Assembly: GCF_001641335.1 (NCBI RefSeq)
Contig: NZ_LVEM01000007.1
Coordinates: 1 to 64,000, forward strand
Reading direction: 5' to 3'
Origin: Bradyrhizobium stylosanthis
Lineage (GTDB): Bacteria; Pseudomonadota; Alphaproteobacteria; Rhizobiales; Xanthobacteraceae
Length of the DNA stretch: 64,000 bases
Positions 34,337 through 42,548 of this stretch are shown piece by piece. Position numbers and translations under genes: made by a program. The number at the start of each line of letters is the position of its first letter. Position 1 is the stretch's first letter. Below the pieces are notes generated by a model that searched no databases, was not told the origin of the DNA, and saw only the letters and a list, made by a program, of their open reading frames with translations.

Positions 34337-35275
34337 ATGTCTGGACTGCACCACGTCACCGCGATCGCCGGCGACCCCATCCGCAATTTCGGCTTTTACA
34401 CCCGGGATCTGGGCCTGCGCTTCGTCAAGAAGACCGTCAATTTCGACGATCCCGGCACCTATCACTTCTATTATGGCGACGAGACCGGCCGCCCCGGCAC
34501 CATCCTGACCTTCTTCCCCTGGGCAGGTGTCGGTCCCGGCCGACGCGGCGTCGGCGAAACCCACCAGACCGCCTTCCGTGTGCCGCAGCGTTCGCTCGGC
34601 TACTGGACGCAGCGCTTCACCGAGAAGGGCATCGCCTATGAAGCGCTCGAGAAGCGCTTCGGCGAATCCGTGCTGCCGTTCACCGATCCCGACGGCATGG
34701 CGCTGGCACTCGTCGGCGTCCCCGGCGCCGAGAACGAGCCGGGCTGGAGCAATGGCGACGTACCGGCCGAGCACGCGATCCGCGGCTTCCATGGCGTGAC
34801 CCTGCTGCTCGACAGCGCCGCGAAGACCGCCGCCGTGCTCACCGACGTGTTCGGCTTCAAGGAGACCGGCCGCGAGGGCTCGGTGATCCGCTTCAAGGCC
34901 CCGGGCGATGCCGAAGGCAGCGTCGTCGACATCTACGAGGCCAAGGGATTCTTGCGCGGGCATCAGGGTGGCGGCTCCGTCCATCACATCGCCTTCCGCG
35001 CGGCAGATGACGCCGAGCAGGGTCAGATGGCTCAGAAGCTCGTCGCCAATCACGGCCTGCATCCGACCGAGCAGAGGGATCGCAACTACTTCCGCTCGAT
35101 CTACTTCCGCGAACCCGGCGGCGTGCTGTTCGAGATCGCAACCGACATCCCCGGCTTCGCCGTCGACGAGCCCGTCGCGACGCTGGGACGTGACCTGAAG
35201 CTGCCGAGCTTCCTCGAGCAGCATCGCAAGCAGATCGAGGACGTTCTGCCGAGCTTGGAAGAGACCGCATCATGA
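34337..35275 (+). CDS. Ring-cleaving dioxygenase, glyoxalase (VOC) superfamily, MhqA-like
   Basis: The 312-residue protein is a tandem vicinal-oxygen-chelate protein. Its first half begins MSGLHHVTAIAGDPIRNFGFYTRDLGLRF (quoted here as GLHHVTAIAGDP), with metal ligands expected at the His of LHHVT, in HHIAFRA and in the Glu of VLFEIATD. It resembles MhqA/MhqO-type hydroquinone or catechol-cleaving proteins. The ATG at 34337 has GGAGG 7-11 bases upstream; the longer frame from 34097 runs into the LysR gene. It is translationally coupled to the following esterase. Confidence 0.87.
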   Translation: MSGLHHVTAIAGDPIRNFGFYTRDLGLRFVKKTVNFDDPGTYHFYYGDETGRPGTILTFFPWAGVGPGRRGVGETHQTAFRVPQRSLGYWTQRFTEKGIAYEALEKRFGESVLPFTDPDGMALALVGVPGAENEPGWSNGDVPAEHAIRGFHGVTLLLDSAAKTAAVLTDVFGFKETGREGSVIRFKAPGDAEGSVVDIYEAKGFLRGHQGGGSVHHIAFRAADDAEQGQMAQKLVANHGLHPTEQRDRNYFRSIYFREPGGVLFEIATDIPGFAVDEPVATLGRDLKLPSFLEQHRKQIEDVLPSLEETAS

Positions 35276-35892
35276 CCGACTTTATCCATCGCTTCGAGCC
35301 CGCGACCAGCGCGGGCTCCCCACCGCTCCTGCTGCTGCACGGCACCGGCGGCGACGAGAACGACCTGCTCGGGCTCGGCAAGATGATCTCGCCCGGCTCC
35401 GCCCTGCTCTCGCCGCGCGGCCGCGTGCTCGAACACGGCATGCCGCGCTTCTTCCGCCGTCTCGCCGAAGGCGTGTTCGACGAGGACGACGTGCGCCTCC
35501 GGGCGCTCGAGCTCGGCGACTTCGTCTCCGATGCGCGAAAGCAATACGGCATCGCGGCGCCGGTTGCGGTCGGCTTCTCCAACGGCGCAAACATCGCGGC
35601 GGCGTTGCTGCTGCTGCGGCCGGACGTGCTCGCAGGTGCGGCGCTGCTGCGCGCCATGGTGCCGCTGTCGGATCCGCCCAAGGCGGAGCTTGGCGGCAAG
35701 CCGGTGCTGCTGCTGTCCGGGCAGGCTGATCCGATCGTGCCGGCGAGCAATTCGGCGCGGCTCGCGGCGCTGCTGTCGCAAGCCGCCGCCAGCGTAACGC
35801 ACAAGGTCCTGCCCGTCGGCCATCAACTGTCGCAGGCCGACGTAACGCTCGCCCGCGGCTGGATCGGCAACGTCGTCGCCGAAGCGGCCTGA
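35272..35892 (+). CDS. MhqD-type carboxylesterase / phospholipase family hydrolase
   Basis: A 206-residue cytoplasmic alpha/beta hydrolase. It has LLLLHGTGGDENDLLGLG (oxyanion region), the Ser nucleophile in VGFSNGANIAAALLL, Asp in LLLSGQADPIVP and His in PVGHQLS. It is like YodD/MhqD, which in Bacillus is paired with MhqA-type dioxygenases under a quinone-sensing regulator. The ATG overlaps the dioxygenase stop as ATGA. A role in detoxifying quinones or opened aromatic rings is inferred from the pairing. Confidence 0.88.
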   Translation: MTDFIHRFEPATSAGSPPLLLLHGTGGDENDLLGLGKMISPGSALLSPRGRVLEHGMPRFFRRLAEGVFDEDDVRLRALELGDFVSDARKQYGIAAPVAVGFSNGANIAAALLLLRPDVLAGAALLRAMVPLSDPPKAELGGKPVLLLSGQADPIVPASNSARLAALLSQAAASVTHKVLPVGHQLSQADVTLARGWIGNVVAEAA

Positions 35893-36035
35893 TCCCAACA
35901 GGCGGCGCACCCTCTCGGCCGGTGCGCCGCCTCCCCACGCCAACACGCGACCTTCCGCCACAGCTGCGCAATCGGGCGCCAGCCTGCGCGAAATTTCCGC
36001 TTGCCCGTTCCCGCGCCAGGCTTAGAATTTGGGAC

Positions 36036-36061
36036 AAGGTTCCGAAATATGGAACTACCTT
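36036..36061. promoter_or_regulatory. Candidate IclR operator
   Basis: AAGGTTCC (36036-36043) and GGAAC (36051-36055) followed by TACCTT form a dyad whose core arms GTTCC/GGAAC are perfect, with a 7-base AT-rich centre (GAAATAT). It ends 12 bases before the IclR start codon, which fits autoregulation and control of the operon that begins with that gene. Confidence 0.45.
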
Positions 36062-36073
36062 GGACCCGCATTC

Positions 36074-36856
36074 ATGAGCGCTCTCACCAACGCGATCGAG
36101 ATCCTCCGCTGCTTCTCCAGCGCGCGGCCGGACCTGTCGTTCGCGGATGTGATGGCGCTCACCGGCAAGCCGAAGAGCTCGACCTCGCGACTCCTGCGCT
36201 CGCTGCGCGACTGCGGCCTGCTCGAGCAGGATCCGCACACGCGCCGCTACCGGCCGGGGCTTCTTACGTTCGAGCTCGGCCGGCTTCACCGCGCCCATGA
36301 CGATCTCATCAGCATGGCCGAGCGCGAGCTGCGCGAGGTCTGCGCGCGCACCGGGCACACCGGCTACATCGCCGTGCTCGACGGGTACGAGCAGGTGGTG
36401 CTGAGAATAGTACCGGGCTCCAATCCCCTGCGCGTCGTCAATCCGCCGGGCCAGCGCACGCCGGCGCTTGCGACCTCGAACGGCCGCGCCATGCTGGCAC
36501 GTCTCTCCGACGAGGACATCCGCGCACGCGTCCCCGCGGCCTACCCCAAGCTGCCGCGCAACTCGCCGCAGAGCTTCAGGCAGCTGATGACGCGCCTCGA
36601 CGAGATCCGCCGCACCGGCGTATCGGAGGCGGCCGACGAATCGATCGAGGGCGTCGGCTCGCAAGGCTTTGCGCTGAAGAGCGGCGAGACCGGCGAGATG
36701 ATCGGGATCGCGGTGTCCTATTCCGTGCAGGCGACCACTGCAGCCGAGCGCGCCAATGTCCGGCGCGAGCTTGCGGCGATGGCCGCCAAGCTCCGCCGGA
36801 TGACCGGCGATACGTCCGACCAGGACGCCGCGCGCATCCAGACGGGGACACGATGA
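36074..36856 (+). CDS. IclR-family transcriptional regulator
   Basis: From the ATG at 36074 the protein is 260 residues. The N-terminal winged helix (LTNAIEILRCFSS, GKPKSSTSRLLRSLRDCGLLEQDP) is followed by the IclR effector domain with YIAVLDGYEQVVLRIVPGS, TSNGRAMLARLSDEDI and GVGSQGFALKSGE. The track-independent TTG start at 36029 would place the candidate operator inside the gene, so ATG is preferred. It overlaps the first permease gene as ATGA, so regulator and transporter are one transcript. Confidence 0.92.
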   Translation: MSALTNAIEILRCFSSARPDLSFADVMALTGKPKSSTSRLLRSLRDCGLLEQDPHTRRYRPGLLTFELGRLHRAHDDLISMAERELREVCARTGHTGYIAVLDGYEQVVLRIVPGSNPLRVVNPPGQRTPALATSNGRAMLARLSDEDIRARVPAAYPKLPRNSPQSFRQLMTRLDEIRRTGVSEAADESIEGVGSQGFALKSGETGEMIGIAVSYSVQATTAAERANVRRELAAMAAKLRRMTGDTSDQDAARIQTGTR

Positions 36857-37728
36857 ACAGCACCGCCGCCACACGCCCCAACGGACTTGCGCTCTTCATT
36901 CTTCCGAGCGCCTTGCTGTTTGCGCTATTCTTCTTCCTGCCGATCGGGCTGATGGCGGTGATGAGCGTGCTCACCGGCAACCCGGTGGTGATGCCGAAGG
37001 TCGCGTTCACCACGCGTCATTACGTCCGCATGATCGGCGATCCCTTCTATCTCGAGGTGATCTGGACCACGGTCCGGATCGGGCTCGTGACCACGCTGGT
37101 CGCGCTCGCGATCGGCTATCCGCTGGCGCACTGGATGGCGCGGATCAAGAGCCGCACCGGTCACGCATTGCTGCTGATGGCCGTTCTCGCACCGATGCTG
37201 ACCGGCATCGTGGTGCGCACCTTCGCCTGGATGACACTGCTGTCCGACAAGGGCGTGGTCAACGAGACCCTGATGTCGCTCGGCCTCATCTCCCAGCCGC
37301 TCAAGCTGATGTACACCGAGACCGGCATCGTGGTCGGGCTCGTCCACATCTACGTCCCCTTCATGGTGCTCACGCTCACCGGCGTGATCGGCCGCATCGA
37401 CGAGCGGCTGGAGCAGGCCGCAGAAAATCTCGGTGCAAGCCCCTTGCGCGCCTTCCTCGAAGTGACGCTGCCGCTCAGCCTGCCCGGCATCCTCGCCGGC
37501 TCGCTTCTCGTGTTCGCGCTGGCGATCAGCGCCTATGTCACGCCGATCCTGCTCGGCGGCTTCCAGATCATGACGCTGCCGATCCTGATCTACCAGCAGA
37601 TCTCGGCGAACTTCAACGTCGGCTTCGCCGCCGCGCTCGGCATCGTGCTGCTCGTGATCTCGCTGCTGCTCGTCGTCGCCTATAACCGCGCACTCGGCCT
37701 CGTCTCCGGCCAGCGCGAATTGCAGTGA
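36853..37728 (+). CDS. ABC transporter permease, spermidine/putrescine type (PotB-like)
   Basis: A 291-residue permease with six predicted helices, starting with a hydrophobic LFILPSALLFALFFFLPIGLM. The cytoplasmic EAA loop reads EQAAENLGASPLRAFLEVTLPLSLPGILAG, typical of the PotB/AfuB branch. It partners with the next permease, the ATPase at 39683 and the binding protein at 38628 in an importer for a small, probably charged, organic solute. The real substrate is unknown; neighbours (AroM, DUF917, HyuA) argue for something other than polyamines. Confidence 0.92.
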   Translation: MNSTAATRPNGLALFILPSALLFALFFFLPIGLMAVMSVLTGNPVVMPKVAFTTRHYVRMIGDPFYLEVIWTTVRIGLVTTLVALAIGYPLAHWMARIKSRTGHALLLMAVLAPMLTGIVVRTFAWMTLLSDKGVVNETLMSLGLISQPLKLMYTETGIVVGLVHIYVPFMVLTLTGVIGRIDERLEQAAENLGASPLRAFLEVTLPLSLPGILAGSLLVFALAISAYVTPILLGGFQIMTLPILIYQQISANFNVGFAAALGIVLLVISLLLVVAYNRALGLVSGQRELQ

Positions 37729-37736
37729 GGCCAACG

Positions 37737-38597
37737 ATGCAAACCACAGCCTCACCCTCACTCCCTGCGGCACAGCAGACGGCGTCCGTGCGCGCGCCGG
37801 GACCCGCGCGGCCTTATGGCCGCTACCTCTACCTCGCGATCAACATCGCCATCCTGGTCTTCCTGCTGGCGCCGATCGCGATCGTGGTCGTGTTCGCGCT
37901 GAACCCGACGCCGTTCATTCAATTTCCGCCGGTCGGCGTGTCCTTGCGCTGGTTTGAGAAGTTCTTCGCCTCGCGCGACTTCATGCACGCGCTCGGCTTC
38001 AGCCTCGAAGTCGCCGTGCTCACCACGCTGTCGGCAACTGCGCTGGGCGCCTCCGCGGCACTGGCGCTCGCGCGCGGCAATCTGCCCGGCGCGCGGCTGA
38101 TCGTGGCGACCATGCTCTCGCCCCTGATGTTGCCGGCGATCCTCACCGGACTTGCGCTGTTCCAGACCTATGTGCTGCTCGACGTGGGCCGGCCGACCTG
38201 GGGCCTCGTTGCCGGCCACACGCTGGTGACGCTGCCTTACGTGGTGCGCACCACCCTCGCGGTGCTTCACAACTTCGACCTGCGCCTCGAGGAAGCCGCA
38301 CAAAATCTCGGCGCGAGCCCCGTGCGCACCTTCTTCGAGGTGACGTTGCCGCTGATCAAGCCCGGCGTGCTCGCAGGTGCGATCTTCGCCTTCATCGTCT
38401 CGTTCGACCAGTTCCCGGTGTCGCTGTTCCTGGTCTCGCCCGGCAACGAGACGCTGCCGGTCACGCTGTTCAACTATCTCAAGTTCGATCTGGACGGCAC
38501 CATCGGCGCCGCCTCGGTGGTCTCGATCGTGCTCGCCTTTGTCGTCGTCATCGGGCTCGACCGCACCGTCGGCCTGCGCTCCTACGTCAAATTGTAA
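37737..38597 (+). CDS. ABC transporter permease, spermidine/putrescine type (PotC-like)
   Basis: The second permease of the importer, 286 residues from the ATG at 37737, which has GAGG about 7 bases upstream; a GTG at 37725 that overlaps the previous stop is the alternative. A first helix (LYLAINIAILVFLLAPIAIVVVFAL) is followed by the EAA loop LEEAAQNLGASPVRTFFEVTLPLIKPGVLAG. It belongs to the PotC group of inner-membrane channel subunits. Confidence 0.92.
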   Translation: MQTTASPSLPAAQQTASVRAPGPARPYGRYLYLAINIAILVFLLAPIAIVVVFALNPTPFIQFPPVGVSLRWFEKFFASRDFMHALGFSLEVAVLTTLSATALGASAALALARGNLPGARLIVATMLSPLMLPAILTGLALFQTYVLLDVGRPTWGLVAGHTLVTLPYVVRTTLAVLHNFDLRLEEAAQNLGASPVRTFFEVTLPLIKPGVLAGAIFAFIVSFDQFPVSLFLVSPGNETLPVTLFNYLKFDLDGTIGAASVVSIVLAFVVVIGLDRTVGLRSYVKL

Positions 38598-38627
38598 CCG
38601 CTCATTGTAACCTCAGGGATTCGAGAC

Positions 38628-39686
38628 ATGATGAAAGCTTTGGGACCGCTCAGCCGCCGCCGCTTTCTGACCGCGAGCGCCTCGCTCGGCATCGGCACCA
38701 TCGCTGCGCCTTACGTCGCGCGCGCCGACGATCCGACGCTGCGCATCACCGGCTGGGGCGGCAAGTGGGGCGACATCATGAAGGCCGAGATCGGCCCCGC
38801 CTTCGAGAGCGAGTTCAAGTGCAAGCTCCAGACCGACTCCGCCTTCCCCTATCTTCCCAAGCTCCAGGCGAGCTCGCGCTCGGCTCCGATCTACGACGTG
38901 CTGCATACCAATTCCAACGAGCAATGGGCTGCGGCTGAGATGGGCCTGATCGAGCCGAAGATCGATCCCAAGCTCGTACCGAACCTCGCCGACGTCTATC
39001 CCTACGCCATCAGCGACAAGATCGTCGGCGTCTCGATCTTCACCAGCGCCATTGGCCTCGGCATGCGCACCGACAAGGGCTATAGCGGCGTCACCTCGTG
39101 GAAGGATCTGTGGGACGCCAAGTACAACGGCGTGCGCGGCGGCTATGTCATTCCCGTCAACAGCCTCGGCCAGGCCTTCCTGATGATGTGCGGCACGCTG
39201 TTCGGCAAAGGCCAGACCGATCTCGATGCGGCCTATGCCGCGCTGGAGAAGCTGAAGCCGATCAAGATCGTCGATTTCACCGGCGCGATGGAGAAGATGC
39301 TGCTGTCGGGCGAAGTCGGCATGTGCGTCATCCACGATTCCGGCATCTATCGCTACGACGGCCAGAACCAGCCGACCGACTTCGTTTCGCCGAGCGAAGG
39401 CGTGCTGTCGCTGGAGCAGGTCCTCACCATCACGCCCGGCAGCAAGATGAAGGAGCTCGCCAACGCCTACGTCAACTACATGCTTCGTCCCGAGGTGCAG
39501 AAGCGCCTCGCCGAGACCGTGTGGTACTCGCCGGCGAACAAGAAGGTGAAGCTCGACGCCAAGTACGACGCCAAGCTGCTCACCACGCCCGAGAAGGTCT
39601 CGAAGCTGATCCAGGTCGACTGGAAGTGGTACAACGAGCGCAAGGACGAGATCGACCAGCGCGTCAACCGGATCTTCCGCGCATGA
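38628..39686 (+). CDS. ABC transporter substrate-binding protein (PotD-like), Tat-exported
   Basis: A 352-residue periplasmic binding protein with a twin-arginine signal (LSRRRFLTASASLGIG, cut after VARA). The mature start DDPTLRITGWGGKWGDIMK and later GLGMRTDKGYSGVTSWKDLWD and VTPGSKMKELANAYVNYML-like segments match the spermidine/putrescine binding-protein family. It delivers the operon's unknown solute to the two permeases. It overlaps the ATPase gene as ATGA. Confidence 0.9.
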   Translation: MMKALGPLSRRRFLTASASLGIGTIAAPYVARADDPTLRITGWGGKWGDIMKAEIGPAFESEFKCKLQTDSAFPYLPKLQASSRSAPIYDVLHTNSNEQWAAAEMGLIEPKIDPKLVPNLADVYPYAISDKIVGVSIFTSAIGLGMRTDKGYSGVTSWKDLWDAKYNGVRGGYVIPVNSLGQAFLMMCGTLFGKGQTDLDAAYAALEKLKPIKIVDFTGAMEKMLLSGEVGMCVIHDSGIYRYDGQNQPTDFVSPSEGVLSLEQVLTITPGSKMKELANAYVNYMLRPEVQKRLAETVWYSPANKKVKLDAKYDAKLLTTPEKVSKLIQVDWKWYNERKDEIDQRVNRIFRA

Positions 39687-40750
39687 GCGCGTCGATCGAG
39701 ATCGCCGGCGTCAGCAAGGTCTATGACGGCGGCGTGCGCGCTGTGGACGCGGTCGCAATGGACGTCCGGCAGGGCGAGTTCTTCTCCCTGCTCGGCCCGT
39801 CCGGCTGCGGCAAGACCACGACGCTGCGCATGATCGCCGGCTTCGAGACGCCGAGCTCGGGTGCGATCCGCGTCGACGGCGCCGACATCACCCATGTGCC
39901 CGCGCACAAGCGCGACATGGGCATGGTGTTCCAGAATTACGCGCTGTTCCCGCATCGGACCGTCGCCGAGAACGTCGCCTTCGGCCTGCGCATGCGCGGA
40001 CTGGACAAGGCGACCATTGCGGCCAAGGTGAAGGCGGCGCTCGCCATGGTCGAGCTGTCCGGCCTGGAGGATCGCCGCCCGGCGCAGCTCTCCGGCGGCC
40101 AGCAGCAGCGCGTCGCGCTTGCGCGGGCCATCGTCATCGCGCCACGCGTCCTGCTCTGCGACGAGCCGCTCGGAGCGCTCGACAAGAAGCTGCGCCAGCA
40201 GATGCAGTTCGAGCTCAAGCAGCTGCAGAAGAAGCTCGGCCTGACCCTGGTGTTCGTCACCCACGACCAGGAAGAGGCGCTGGCGATGTCCGATCGCATC
40301 GCGGTGATGAACGGCGGCCGCGTCGAGCAGGTCGGCACGCCGACCGAGATCTACAACCAGCCCACGACGCGTTTCGTCGCCGACTTCATCGGTGACACCA
40401 ACATCTTCCGCGGCGAGCGCGTCGGCCCGAACCTCGATGTCGGCAAGGGCCTGATCCTCGCCCTGCCGCCTTCGGAGATGCAGGGCACCGGCGTTCTCTC
40501 CGTCGCACTGCGCCCCGAAAAGATTCGCCTCATCCCGCGCGCTGAATCCGCTGCAGCCGGCAGCTCCGCTCACGGCATCGTCGAGAACACCAACTTCCTC
40601 GGCGGCGCCGTGCTCTACCGCGTCGAACTCGCGGGCGGCCATCGCGTCCTCGTGCAGCAGCCCAATGCAGGCACGAGCCGCCTGTTCGTTCCCGGCAACG
40701 GCGTCACACTCGAATGGACGCCGGCCGATCTCGTCGTCTTGAAGGACTAG
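39683..40750 (+). CDS. ABC transporter ATP-binding protein (PotA-like)
   Basis: A 355-residue ATPase with a C-terminal TOBE domain. It has Walker A LLGPSGCGKTTTLRMIAG, the Q-loop MVFQNYALFPH, the signature LSGGQQQRVALARAI, Walker B VLLCDEPLGALD and the H-loop VFVTHDQEEAL. The TOBE part (about 270-355) ends in VTLEWTPADLVVLKD. The start at 39683 overlaps the binding-protein stop; the longer frame is a shadow. It powers the importer encoded just upstream. Confidence 0.94.
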   Translation: MSASIEIAGVSKVYDGGVRAVDAVAMDVRQGEFFSLLGPSGCGKTTTLRMIAGFETPSSGAIRVDGADITHVPAHKRDMGMVFQNYALFPHRTVAENVAFGLRMRGLDKATIAAKVKAALAMVELSGLEDRRPAQLSGGQQQRVALARAIVIAPRVLLCDEPLGALDKKLRQQMQFELKQLQKKLGLTLVFVTHDQEEALAMSDRIAVMNGGRVEQVGTPTEIYNQPTTRFVADFIGDTNIFRGERVGPNLDVGKGLILALPPSEMQGTGVLSVALRPEKIRLIPRAESAAAGSSAHGIVENTNFLGGAVLYRVELAGGHRVLVQQPNAGTSRLFVPGNGVTLEWTPADLVVLKD

Positions 40751-40752
40751 AC

Positions 40753-41439
40753 ATGAACATGCCATTGAAGCACCAGCGCATCGGGGTGGTCGTGATCGGC
40801 CAGAGCCCGCGCCCCACCGTCGCCGCCGAGATCGCCGCCGTGCTGTCGCCGGGCATCCAGATCGAGCTGCGCGGCGCGCTCGACGGCATGAGCCGCGCCG
40901 AGATCGACGCCATTCCGCCGATGGACGGATACGATACGCTGTTCACGCTGCTGCCGAGCGGCGACGGCGTCACCATCAGCAAGAAGGAGGTCGAGCGGCG
41001 CGCGAGCCAGCAGATCACTCGCTTCAAGCACGAAGGCGTCGGCGTGACGCTGATGGCCTGCACGGGCAAATTCCCCAACCTCGCGGCCGACGGTCTCGTC
41101 ATCCTGCCCTCGGCCGTCCTGCACAACCTCGTCGAGGCCGTGCTGCCGAAGGGCCGGCTCGGCGTGTTTTCGCCGCTGCCCGAGCAGACCGCGCTGATTG
41201 ACAAGAAGTGGCAGCGCGACGGCGTCGAGGTCGTCGGCATCACGCTGCGCCCCGGCTCGGACGATGCCGCGGTCGACGACGCCGCGCGCACGATGGCTGA
41301 CCTCGAGCCTGATCTCGTGGTGATGGACTGTATCAGCTACACCAGTGCCAACAAGGCACGCGTACGCACGGCCTATCCGGGCCCTGTCATCCTCGGCATC
41401 GCCGCCGCGGCCCGTATCGTCGAGGAGCTGGTGTCGTGA
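40753..41439 (+). CDS. AroM family protein
   Basis: A 228-residue protein of the AroM family, named after an Escherichia coli gene near aroL whose reaction is not known. It begins with KHQRIGVVVIGQSPRPTVAAEIAAVL and has GYDTLFTLLPSGDGVTISKKEV, LMACTGKFP and VMDCISYTS; the cysteines in ACTGKF and MDCISY are placed like catalytic cysteines of the Asp/Glu racemase fold, which suggests but does not prove an enzyme of that kind. It follows the ATPase gene by 2 bases and overlaps DUF917 as GTGA. Confidence 0.85.
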   Translation: MNMPLKHQRIGVVVIGQSPRPTVAAEIAAVLSPGIQIELRGALDGMSRAEIDAIPPMDGYDTLFTLLPSGDGVTISKKEVERRASQQITRFKHEGVGVTLMACTGKFPNLAADGLVILPSAVLHNLVEAVLPKGRLGVFSPLPEQTALIDKKWQRDGVEVVGITLRPGSDDAAVDDAARTMADLEPDLVVMDCISYTSANKARVRTAYPGPVILGIAAAARIVEELVS

Positions 41440-42542
41440 GCAAAGCGGAATTGAAGACGATCAGCCTCGACGAGATCGAGGCACTCGCGGTCGGCGCCTG
41501 GATCCTCGGCACCGGCGGCGGCGGCAGCCCCTATCTCGGCCTGCTCAACCTGCGCCGGCTCTATGCCGAGGGCACCCGCGTGCAATTGATGTCGCCGCTC
41601 GACCTCGACGACCAAGACTGGGTCGCGGTGGTCTCGAACATGGGTGCGCCGCTGGTCGGACAGGAGCGCCTCGCCGACAGCCGCAACATCGCGCGCGCCG
41701 TGCGCATGCAGGAAGAGATCAACAACATCAAGTTCCGCGCCGTGATGTCGGTGGAGATCGGCGGCGGCAACGGCGTGCAGGCGCTGATGGCGGCAGCCCA
41801 TCTCGGCATCCCCGTGATCGACGCCGACTGCATGGGCCGCGCCTTCCCCGAGGCGCAGATGACCTCAGTCGCGATCGGCGGCCTGCGTCCCTATCCCTGC
41901 ACGCTCTACGATCCCCGCGGCATCGAGGCGGTCGTGACCAAGGTGCCGACCTGGAAATGGATGGAGCGGGCGAGCCGCAAGATCTGCGTCGAGATGGGTT
42001 CGATCGCCTCCACCAGCAAGGCGCCGCGCACCGGACGCGAGGTGAAGGACTGGGGCATCCACTTCACCACGACCAAGGCGATCCGCATCGGCCGTGCCGT
42101 GCAGGAGGCCAACCGCCGCCACGAGGATCCGATCGCGGCGCTGCTTGCGACCGAAGGGGGCAAGAAGCTGTTCACCGGCAAGATCGTCGACGTCGCCCGC
42201 CGCACCACCGAAGGATTTTTGCGCGGCACCGCCATGGTTGACGGCAGCGATGCCGATCGCGGCACGAAGCTGAAACTCTCGTTCCAGAACGAATGGATCG
42301 TGGCCTGGCGCGATGAGGATGCGATCGCGACGTCGCCGGACCTGATCTGCGTGCTCGACAGCGTCAACGGCCACGGCATCGGCACCGAGACCATCCGCTA
42401 CGGCCAGCGCGTCACCGTGGTGGCGCTGCCGGCGCCGTCGGTGCTGACGAGCCCGCGCGGTCTCGAATTCGTCGGCCCGCGCGCGTTCGGCTACGACCTC
42501 GACTTCCGTTCCCTCTTCTCGCCCGCTGCGGCTGGAGCTTAA
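41436..42542 (+). CDS. DUF917 protein (S-methylthiohydantoin-desulfurase-like family)
   Basis: A 368-residue protein of the DUF917 family. It has the glycine-rich AWILGTGGGGSPYLGL at the N-terminus, VVSNMGAPLVGQERL, VMSVEIGGGNGVQALMAA and IDADCMGRAFPE. Some family members are reported to act on thiohydantoin-type rings, and many sit beside hydantoinase/oxoprolinase genes as here; I therefore infer a heterocyclic substrate such as a hydantoin. It starts at a GTG coupled to aroM and is followed by the HyuA-like gene after 6 bases. Confidence 0.85.
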   Translation: MSKAELKTISLDEIEALAVGAWILGTGGGGSPYLGLLNLRRLYAEGTRVQLMSPLDLDDQDWVAVVSNMGAPLVGQERLADSRNIARAVRMQEEINNIKFRAVMSVEIGGGNGVQALMAAAHLGIPVIDADCMGRAFPEAQMTSVAIGGLRPYPCTLYDPRGIEAVVTKVPTWKWMERASRKICVEMGSIASTSKAPRTGREVKDWGIHFTTTKAIRIGRAVQEANRRHEDPIAALLATEGGKKLFTGKIVDVARRTTEGFLRGTAMVDGSDADRGTKLKLSFQNEWIVAWRDEDAIATSPDLICVLDSVNGHGIGTETIRYGQRVTVVALPAPSVLTSPRGLEFVGPRAFGYDLDFRSLFSPAAAGA

Positions 42543-42548
42543 GATCCC

